11,163 nt of DNA from Candidatus Nanopelagicales bacterium (lineage in GTDB: Bacteria > Actinomycetota > Actinomycetes > S36-B12): NCBI GenBank assembly GCA_023264215.1, contig JALQSY010000043.1, positions 1 through 11,163 of the forward strand. Reading direction: 5' to 3'. Below the pieces are notes generated by a model that was not told the DNA's origin, did no database searches, and saw nothing but the letters and a program-made list of their open reading frames with translations. This document shows, one piece after another, positions 5,606-11,163 of the stretch. The position numbers and the translations under genes were made by a program. Within the stretch, counting starts at the first letter, position 1, and the number at the start of each line of letters is the position of its first letter.

Positions 5606-7054
5606 GGACGAAGGCGCCACGGGATTGCGGAGGAGCTCGCGGAATCCGTCGGAGTCGGTCGTCGTCTCGCCACTCACCAGGCGCCCCGACGCGACAGCCT
5701 CCTGGAACGCCGCGTAGTCGCTGGAGACCTGATCGGCATAGGCGAGGGAGAAGGACCTGATGGCGTCGTCGAAGGCCGCGGATCGGCCCAGATACGACGC
5801 AATCGCGATCGCATCGCCGGTGCGGGCATGTGCTCGCGCGAGCGCGTGCCCGCAGAGTTCGGCGTAGGAGGTCAGGGCCTGCGGCGTGAAGCGCGAGACG
5901 TCCGGGCTCCACTTCATGTCCCGCAACTGCCGCACGTAGTACTCCCGACCCAGCCTGCCGGTCACCCAGCCGAGGAAGGAGTCGCTCGCCGCCTGCATGA
6001 GGCGCTGGCCCTCGACCACGCGCTCCCCCATCTGGGCGTAGACGGACGGCGCGGTGTAGGGCTCGAGCACGGAGTGCTGTGCCTGCTTGACCTGCAGCAC
6101 GAGCAGGTCGCTCTCGTCCCTCCCCTGAAGCAGGAGCACCCAGGCCAGGAGTCCGACGCTGCCGACGCCCACGACCTTGTGACCGACATCGATCACCTCG
6201 TAGCGCTCGAGCAGGTCACGCCGATCGGGCGCGAGTGATTCCAGGTAGCCGGGAAGGGAGCCGAGCATGAACTGACGGGCGGTGGAATCCTCCGGCACGC
6301 GCACGACCAGCGGAGGCTGATCGACGAAGCGGCGCCGACCATCGACGACCTCGGTCAACTTGTTGATCGCCGTCCACATCGTGCGCGCCTGGGCCTTGGC
6401 GACAGTGCGGCGTACCTTCCTTTGCGCGCCCTTCGCGTCCACGTGCTGGGCCCAGGCATCCAGGGCTGTGGGATCGACTCGGTCGTACCAGATGTCGATC
6501 TCGGCCATCCGCGAGTACTCGGCCATCGAGAGTCGGTACTGGCGCGCACTCGCAAGCGCCGCATCGCCGACAGCCCCCTTGGCGTAGCCATTGTCACTCG
6601 CAGCAAGGACAAACGACGTCGCGAGCCTCTTGACGTCCCAGTCGAAGGGCCCGGGATTGGTCTCGTCGAAGTCGTTGACATCGAAGACCGGCACTCGATC
6701 CGGTGCCGCGAAGAGGCCGAGGTTGGACAGGTGAGCATCGCCGCACAGCTGCGCCTGCAGGCCCGAACTCGGCTGGGCCCCGAGGTCGCTGGCCATGATG
6801 ATGGCCGTGCCCCGATAGAAGGTGAACGCGCTCACTCCCATGCGCTCATGGCGAAGCGGCAGGAGGTTGGCCACGCGCGAGCGCTCCTGCTCCTCGAGCA
6901 AGGCGATCGGATCCGGGCGATTCTCGGCGGGCCGGTAGACCGCCTGATCCTTGCGCGGCAGGGACTGACGTGCGGATCGGCCGATCTCCTGGCGTTCCGC
7001 GGGCGTGCGGTGGTCGCCGAAGGCCAAGATCGCAGGGTCGCCGGTAGTGGTCAC
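5603..7054 (-). CDS. DUF2252 protein, kinase-like motifs
   Basis: The 483-residue protein matches the uncharacterised DUF2252 family along its length. Conserved blocks are FTFYRGTA (77-84), CGDAHLSN (104-111), FDVNDFDET (124-132), DWDVKRLATS (138-147), VVGVGSVG (294-301), LQVKQA (320-325), VEGQRLMQAASD (347-358) and YYVRQLRDMK (372-381). The GDxHxxN, DxNDFD and DWDxxRLA series closely parallels the catalytic loop, metal-binding Asp and following D-x-x-D-L-A motif of aminoglycoside-phosphotransferase/HipA-type kinases. A Gly-rich loop and a Lys follow much later in the chain. The biochemical role is unknown. The protein is probably cytosolic, with no signal peptide and no clear membrane helix. 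The GTG at 7054 is supported by TACCCT six bases upstream. It follows the transglutaminase-like gene after a 93-bp gap containing a hairpin, and precedes the oxidase gene by 10 nt. Confidence 0.9.
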   Translation of the reverse strand: MTTTGDPAILAFGDHRTPAERQEIGRSARQSLPRKDQAVYRPAENRPDPIALLEEQERSRVANLLPLRHERMGVSAFTFYRGTAIIMASDLGAQPSSGLQAQLCGDAHLSNLGLFAAPDRVPVFDVNDFDETNPGPFDWDVKRLATSFVLAASDNGYAKGAVGDAALASARQYRLSMAEYSRMAEIDIWYDRVDPTALDAWAQHVDAKGAQRKVRRTVAKAQARTMWTAINKLTEVVDGRRRFVDQPPLVVRVPEDSTARQFMLGSLPGYLESLAPDRRDLLERYEVIDVGHKVVGVGSVGLLAWVLLLQGRDESDLLVLQVKQAQHSVLEPYTAPSVYAQMGERVVEGQRLMQAASDSFLGWVTGRLGREYYVRQLRDMKWSPDVSRFTPQALTSYAELCGHALARAHARTGDAIAIASYLGRSAAFDDAIRSFSLAYADQVSSDYAAFQEAVASGRLVSGETTTDSDGFRELLRNPVAPSS

Positions 7055-7060
7055 CCCCGG

Positions 7061-7066
7061 AGGGTA
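7061..7066 (-). promoter_or_regulatory. Putative leaderless -10 element TACCCT
   Basis: On the minus strand TACCCT, six bases (CCGGGG), then GTG at 7054. It lies downstream of the hairpin that ends the moxR operon, as expected for the start of a new transcription unit. No obvious -35. Confidence 0.5.
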
Positions 7067-7112
7067 CGCGCGTTGCGGGCCAGACCGACAGGGGCGGCTC
7101 AGCCGACCCGGC

Positions 7113-7163
7113 GGGAATCCGCGGCTCAGTGCGAGTCTTATCGATACTCAGCCGCGAATTCCC
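7113..7163 (-). terminator. Stem-loop spanning the end of the transglutaminase-like gene
   Basis: The arms are 7146-7163 and 7113-7130, with a 15-nt loop. In the minus-strand RNA 16 of 18 positions pair Watson-Crick, one is a G-U wobble and one is a G-G mismatch. The TGA stop (7148-7150) lies in the 5' arm. No U tract follows, so it is either an actinobacterial-type terminator without a tail or an mRNA 3'-end stabiliser. A smaller hairpin, CGGCT-G-AGCCG on the RNA, follows in 7095-7105. Confidence 0.6.
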
Positions 7164-9337
7164 CCGACCCGGCGGGCCAGACCGGGGGCGGTCGTCCGAT
7201 CAGGGTCGATCGGGGTGACGATCCGGCGGACCGCCCCGCGCCAGCCGGTCACCTTGCGGATGGAGCGATCGACCTGGGCCGCGGCCCGCCAGGCCTCCTC
7301 GGCGACGGCCGGCTCGACCGGACCTGGACCGTAGAGGGCTGGTCCGGCCAGGCGGGCGAGGGTGACGACATTCCACTGCACGTCGTCGGGAAGGTCCGGC
7401 GGATAGTCGGCGTCGGGGGCGGGCGCATACGACAGCGGCAGGGCCAGCCATGACTCGGCGAGCAGCAGCCTGGTCCATCGCCAGGCGCCTGCGACATCGG
7501 CCCGAGGATCACCCGGTGCGCGCAGGCGCTGCCGGATCGCACGCCGGCGCAGCGCGACGTACACGACCCATGCCGCGATCAGGACAACGACCACGAGAGG
7601 CACGACGAGCGGCCATGGGATCGCGGCGGGCTGCTCAGCCTCGGCGGCCTGATCCGACGAGCCGTCCGCCGCCTCGCCATCGCCACCGGACGCATCGCCG
7701 CCATCCGGCGCCGGATCCGGACCCGGGCGGGTCGGCACCTCCTCCGGCGTGAGCGGACGCACGACGGCCGGACGTCCGGCCGCCACGTCCTGGGGGCTGG
7801 CCTGGAAGGCCACCCAGCCCAGGCCTTCGAGCCGAGCCTCGGCCCACACGCTGACCTCGGATGCGATCACGGTGCGCACCCCGGGGGCAGTCGCCTCCAC
7901 CGTCGGCGGGAAGCCGATGACCAGGCGCGTGGGCACGCCCCACGACCGCGCGATGATCGCCCAGATGGCCGCGTACTGCTCCTGGAATCCGACGCCGTCG
8001 GCAAGGACGCGATTCAGTCCCGCATACGAGCGATCGGGGGGGCCGGCGGCAAGCGCCTGGGGTGGTGCCGCGGAGTACCGGGGGTCGCGCAGCCGCTCCG
8101 ACAGCAGCACCAGGCGCTGCCACGTGCCGTCCTCGAGGTCGAGCACCAGGTCGGAGAGCGCCGCCATCGTGCCGGTCAGCGGACCCGGGATGGCGATGGC
8201 CGGATCGATGTCGGAGCGCAGCGCCGGCTCGGTCTGCCGGACCTCGTCCCGGTCCGCCACGGCGAGGGAGTACCGGACGTCGAAGGTGTAGTCGATCGGT
8301 GATGACACCGACGCGACGACGCCGGTCTCCGGATCCGCGCGCGTGGCGACCGGGGACAGCACCTGGCTGACACGTTGAGGCACGGGTACCCACTGCCCGG
8401 GAAGCCCGACGCCGACCGTGACCCGCGCGCTGGCGACGTAGGAGTCCAGTGGTGCACCGACCACCTCCGGAGGGATGTCGTCCCCGGGCACCCCGTAGGT
8501 CGGCGGCGAGATCCACGCGATGCCGTTGTACGTCGAGAACGTCGACCAGGTCGGACGATTGAGCGGCGAATCGGGCCCGGTGCTGATGGTGAAGAGCGTG
8601 CGACCCGACTCGGCCGGATCGAGCTGCCAGCGCGCTGCGATGAGGAAGGGATCGGGGACCCCGCCATCGGTACGCGATTCCTGGGTCGCGGATCCGAAGA
8701 GGTCGATGGTGCGCGGCACCTGATGCGGCGCCGACACCGAGACCGAGTACGTCACCAGCGCGGCCACGGTGATCGTGATCACCGTGAGGACCTCGGCCCA
8801 TCGGGCGGGCCGCACCGCGCCGTCGCCGTTCCAGGGGCCCAGCAGGATCAGCAGGAGCGCGAGCGCCAGGCCGGTGAACGCCGTGAGCACGCCGGCCTCG
8901 ATGGTGCCGGTCATCCCGGCGGCCAGGGCACCGGCGAGCAGCCCGAGCGACGGAAGCGCGGCGGACGCCGGACGCGGCCCGAGCACGAGCACCTGCCCGA
9001 TCCACGTGCCGCCGAGGATGGCGGCGCTCAGCATGGCGCTCACGACGATGGACTCGGGCGCGGTGCCACCGGGGCCGACCAGGATGCCGATGAAGACGCC
9101 GACGATCGTGACCGCGAGTCCGGCCCAGCGGCCCAGCCCGATCGTCACGGCCATGACCGCGATGACGAGCGGTGCGTAGACGAAGCCGGTCAGGGTGCCC
9201 TCGATGATGAGCGGCATCGCCAGCGCCACGAGGAGCGCAGGGAGCGCGGCGACCACCCCGAGTCCCCAGCGCTGCCCGGGCGTCCGCGGCGGCGCGGTCT
9301 CGGTCCGCGGTCGGGCGTGAGCCCGCGTCATGCTCAT
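7148..9337 (-). CDS. TgpA-like membrane protein with degenerate transglutaminase-like domain
   Basis: A 729-residue protein with the TgpA layout: six to seven N-terminal hydrophobic helices (about 27-200), a large extracytoplasmic part (about 201-570) ending in a transglutaminase-fold core (about 440-516), a Gly/Asp/Ala-rich linker (535-572), one helix (574-596), then a cytosolic tail. The core keeps scaffold motifs (EQYAAIWAIIARSWGVPTRLVIGF and the W-E then GWV-F blocks). The catalytic positions are changed: Cys to Q452, His to S496, Asp to Q512. Enzymatic cross-linking or protease activity is therefore unlikely; a binding or structural role in the envelope is more plausible. The ATG at 9337 overlaps the DUF58 stop as ATGA; a GTG at 9376 lies deep in DUF58 and is rejected. 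It is the last gene of the moxR-DUF58 operon and ends in a hairpin. Confidence 0.9.
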   Translation of the reverse strand: MSMTRAHARPRTETAPPRTPGQRWGLGVVAALPALLVALAMPLIIEGTLTGFVYAPLVIAVMAVTIGLGRWAGLAVTIVGVFIGILVGPGGTAPESIVVSAMLSAAILGGTWIGQVLVLGPRPASAALPSLGLLAGALAAGMTGTIEAGVLTAFTGLALALLLILLGPWNGDGAVRPARWAEVLTVITITVAALVTYSVSVSAPHQVPRTIDLFGSATQESRTDGGVPDPFLIAARWQLDPAESGRTLFTISTGPDSPLNRPTWSTFSTYNGIAWISPPTYGVPGDDIPPEVVGAPLDSYVASARVTVGVGLPGQWVPVPQRVSQVLSPVATRADPETGVVASVSSPIDYTFDVRYSLAVADRDEVRQTEPALRSDIDPAIAIPGPLTGTMAALSDLVLDLEDGTWQRLVLLSERLRDPRYSAAPPQALAAGPPDRSYAGLNRVLADGVGFQEQYAAIWAIIARSWGVPTRLVIGFPPTVEATAPGVRTVIASEVSVWAEARLEGLGWVAFQASPQDVAAGRPAVVRPLTPEEVPTRPGPDPAPDGGDASGGDGEAADGSSDQAAEAEQPAAIPWPLVVPLVVVVLIAAWVVYVALRRRAIRQRLRAPGDPRADVAGAWRWTRLLLAESWLALPLSYAPAPDADYPPDLPDDVQWNVVTLARLAGPALYGPGPVEPAVAEEAWRAAAQVDRSIRKVTGWRGAVRRIVTPIDPDRTTAPGLARRVGGIRG

Positions 9338-10311
9338 GGACGCATCACCGACACGGCGGGGATGCGGTCCCACCACCCGAGCACGCCCTGACCTCGGACG
9401 ACGATGGTGGTGGCGCGATGGGATCGCAACAGGCGCGTGTCCACTCCCGACGACGCGCGCTCGACGAGCGCCAGCAGATCCAGGACAGCCGTCGACCGAC
9501 CACCGCCATGGGACGCGCGCTCGCCCGCGGTGGTGACGACCTCGACATCCAGCCCGGACGACGAGGCGACGCCAGCCAGGGACGCGATGAAGTCGACGGC
9601 TTCTTCGAACTCATCCGCGGAGGTGTAGGCCCGCTCCTCCGTGACGAGCACGAGCGTGATGCGCGGCCGGGTGATGTCGACGTACTGCCGCATCATGAGC
9701 TTGCCGGTCTTGGCCGAGGACCGCCAGTGCACATGGCGCAACTCGTCGCCGATGACGTACTCACGCAGGGTGGCGAACGTGGTGGTGCCCATCTCGGCTG
9801 AGCCGCCGAAGTCCGCGAGGGTCGACGGCAGCGCGGCCAGCGACACCGGGCGCACCCTCGGTACGACGAGCAGCGCGACGCCCTCGGCATCGCCGACGTG
9901 TCGGCGCAGCAGGCCCCAGGGATCGACGCGCTCGAGCACCCACGGTCCCAGGCTCACCGGCCCGCGTCGCTGCGTCGGCACGCGGATATCGGCGTGGATG
10001 CCGGACTCGTCCCACACGACCGGATGCGAGGCACCGCCGATGTCCCGCAGCCGCAGTCCGCGCCGATGCGCGCGGGCCGCCTCGACATCGACGCGCACCA
10101 CGGTGTCGGACAGTCGCTCGACGCGCGGCGGGGCGATCACCTGGGCGAAGGCCGGGCCACCGCCGGTGACGAGGAAGAAGGAGACGATGAGGAGCAGGAA
10201 CGCCCCGGCGGCGAGGCCGAGCCCCTCCGGGTAGCCGAGCCAGATGCCGAGCCCCGCTGCCGCCACGATGACGGCGACGACGCCCCAGCCACGCGCGGTG
10301 AGACGGGTCAC
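9334..10311 (-). CDS. DUF58 (vWA-like) membrane protein
   Basis: A 325-residue protein with two adjacent N-terminal helices (about 8-27 and 30-50), then a cytoplasmic or extracytoplasmic beta-rich segment and the DUF58 signature YVIGDELRHVHWRSSAKTGKL (positions 185-204 hold its core). In DUF58 proteins a von Willebrand A-like fold follows. Here the first strand ITLVLV (218-223) continues as TEERAYT, without the DxSxS metal-site sequence, so metal-dependent adhesion is unlikely. Such proteins are typical partners of MoxR AAA+ ATPases and transglutaminase-like membrane proteins, as here. The GTG at 10311 overlaps the moxR stop as GTGA, and a GGGAG ribosome-binding-like stretch lies about 10 nt upstream. 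The stop overlaps the next start as ATGA, so all three genes should be translated together. Confidence 0.92.
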   Translation of the reverse strand: MTRLTARGWGVVAVIVAAAGLGIWLGYPEGLGLAAGAFLLLIVSFFLVTGGGPAFAQVIAPPRVERLSDTVVRVDVEAARAHRRGLRLRDIGGASHPVVWDESGIHADIRVPTQRRGPVSLGPWVLERVDPWGLLRRHVGDAEGVALLVVPRVRPVSLAALPSTLADFGGSAEMGTTTFATLREYVIGDELRHVHWRSSAKTGKLMMRQYVDITRPRITLVLVTEERAYTSADEFEEAVDFIASLAGVASSSGLDVEVVTTAGERASHGGGRSTAVLDLLALVERASSGVDTRLLRSHRATTIVVRGQGVLGWWDRIPAVSVMRP

Positions 10312-11163
10312 CCGACCGGCACTCCCGCGACGACCTGCTCGATCGCCTGAGCGCGCACGCTCGCGTCGGCCTCGACATCGGCGAGCACGAGCCGGTGGGC
10401 CAGCACGGGGACGGCCAGCCGCTGCACGTCGACGGGTGAGACATAGGTCCGGCCGTCCATGGCGGCGGCGACCTGGGCCGCGCGCAGCAGGCCCACGCTC
10501 CCGCGCGGACTCGCGCCCAGGCGCACGCCCGGTGTCGTGCGCGTCGCGGCGACCAGGCGCACGACGTACTCCATGACGGAGGGATCGACGTGGACGCCGC
10601 GGGCGAGAGCGACCATGCGGCGAATGTCGTCGGCGCTGCCCACGGCAGCGAGCTCGTCGACGTTCAGGCCGCGATGGCTGTTGGCCAGCACCCGCACCTC
10701 GGCCTCGAGATCGGGATAGCCGATCGAGACGGACATGAGGAAGCGATCGAGCTGGGCCTCGGGGAGCGGAAAGGTGCCGTCCATCTCGATGGGGTTCTGC
10801 GTCGCGAGCACCATGAAGGGCCGGGGCACCGGATGCGTGACACCGTCGACGGTGACGGTGCGCTCCTCCATGACCTCGAGCAGGGCCGACTGGGTGCGCG
10901 GCGAGGCGCGGTTGATCTCGTCGGCGAGCACGACATGGGCGAAGACTGGGCCGGGATGGAACTCGAAGGTGCCCGATCCCTGGTGGAAGATCGATACACC
11001 GGTGACGTCGCTGGGCAGCAGGTCAGGGGTGAACTGGATGCGGCGCACGCTCGAGCCGACGGAGGCCCCGAGCGCCTTGGCCAGGACCGTCTTGCCGACG
11101 CCCGGCACGTCCTCGATCAGCACGTGCCCCTCGCCGACGAGTGCCGTCAGCAGATGGTCGATC
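10308..11163 (-). CDS. moxR: MoxR-family AAA+ ATPase, 5' end outside the window
   Basis: The frame stays open to the window edge, so the start is missing; 284 residues are visible and roughly 40 N-terminal residues are probably lost. Walker A is EDVPGVGKT (ending at 11088), Walker B is VVLADEIN (around 10914-10934), sensor 1 is ATQNPIE (around 10787-10807), and the GASPRG sensor 2/arginine motif is near 10500-10517. A DRF motif after PLPEAQL is also typical of MoxR. All are intact, so ATPase activity is expected. MoxR proteins are thought to act as chaperones that remodel or activate vWA-domain partners; the DUF58 gene directly downstream, joined by a GTGA overlap, is the likely client. It is the promoter-proximal gene visible of this operon. 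Confidence 0.95.
   Translation of the reverse strand, partial: IDHLLTALVGEGHVLIEDVPGVGKTVLAKALGASVGSSVRRIQFTPDLLPSDVTGVSIFHQGSGTFEFHPGPVFAHVVLADEINRASPRTQSALLEVMEERTVTVDGVTHPVPRPFMVLATQNPIEMDGTFPLPEAQLDRFLMSVSIGYPDLEAEVRVLANSHRGLNVDELAAVGSADDIRRMVALARGVHVDPSVMEYVVRLVAATRTTPGVRLGASPRGSVGLLRAAQVAAAMDGRTYVSPVDVQRLAVPVLAHRLVLADVEADASVRAQAIEQVVAGVPVG

Noticed and set aside
5593..5673. N-terminal extension of the amine oxidase
   Set aside because: It overlaps the DUF2252 C-terminus, and the dinucleotide-binding strand should lie at the very N-terminus in this family.
6422..7453. Plus-strand open frame of 343 codons opposite DUF2252 and the transglutaminase-like gene
   Set aside because: It spans two well-supported opposite-strand genes and the hairpin between them, and its product shows no family features.
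8765..8786. Perfect inverted repeat with 10-bp arms and a 2-bp spacer inside the transglutaminase-like gene
   Set aside because: It falls in codons for a hydrophobic VITITV stretch of a membrane helix, where repeated GTG/ATC/ACC codons generate the symmetry; far from any gene start or end.
7635..9005. Open frame of 456 codons overlapping the transglutaminase-like gene in another minus-strand frame
   Set aside because: Arg/Gly/Ala-rich low-complexity translation typical of a GC-rich shadow; the true frame has clear domains and helices.
9338..9376. GTG start 13 codons upstream for the transglutaminase-like gene
   Set aside because: The ATG at 9337 overlapping the DUF58 stop matches the coupling pattern of the operon, and the extension adds no recognisable signal.
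8375..9391. Plus-strand open frame of 338 codons opposite the transglutaminase-like gene
   Set aside because: Composition is dominated by Arg, Gly, Asp and His with no recognisable motif; explained by antisense reading of a GC-rich gene.

Overview
The window is GC-rich (about two thirds G+C) chromosomal DNA with tightly packed genes, 4-bp ATGA/GTGA stop-start overlaps and frequent GTG starts. Protein content (MoxR-DUF58-transglutaminase-like cluster, DUF2252, an actinobacterial-type Tgt) points to an actinomycete. Apparent leaderless genes, with a TANNNT element 6-7 nt before the start codon, agree with this. A Micrococcales/Microbacteriaceae-like host is my best guess, but the sequence alone does not prove it. 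I see no mobile element, CRISPR array, tRNA or rRNA, and no intergenic gap longer than about 100 bp.

Left block (1-2216): the C-terminal end of an M50-type membrane metallopeptidase overlaps by 4 bp a tRNA-guanine transglycosylase gene (tgt). Facing tgt, and overlapping its 3' end by 25 bp, is yhhQ, a queuine/queuosine-precursor transporter. Together they look like a compact salvage module for the modified base at tRNA position 34.

Middle block: yhhQ lies downstream of a methylmalonyl-CoA decarboxylase-like crotonase and a membrane-anchored secreted protein of unknown function, all on the minus strand. A divergent, inverted-repeat-rich 99-bp region separates these from a plus-strand multi-pass membrane protein of unknown function. 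That gene converges on a flavin amine oxidase of the monomeric sarcosine oxidase family, which is preceded by a DUF2252 protein with kinase-like motifs.

Right block (7148-end, minus strand): moxR (cut by the window edge), a DUF58 gene and a TgpA-like transglutaminase-fold membrane protein form an operon joined by 4-bp overlaps. It ends in a strong hairpin that spans the last stop codon. The MoxR AAA+ ATPase probably acts as a chaperone/remodeller for the two membrane partners.

Points most worth a second look: the transglutaminase-like domain has lost all three catalytic residues; the DUF2252 protein carries kinase motifs in an order suggesting circular permutation; Tgt has an altered base-binding pocket consistent with queuine rather than preQ1; the oxidase lacks an active-site His; four genes share an apparent leaderless promoter layout, one inside a perfect 18-bp palindrome.
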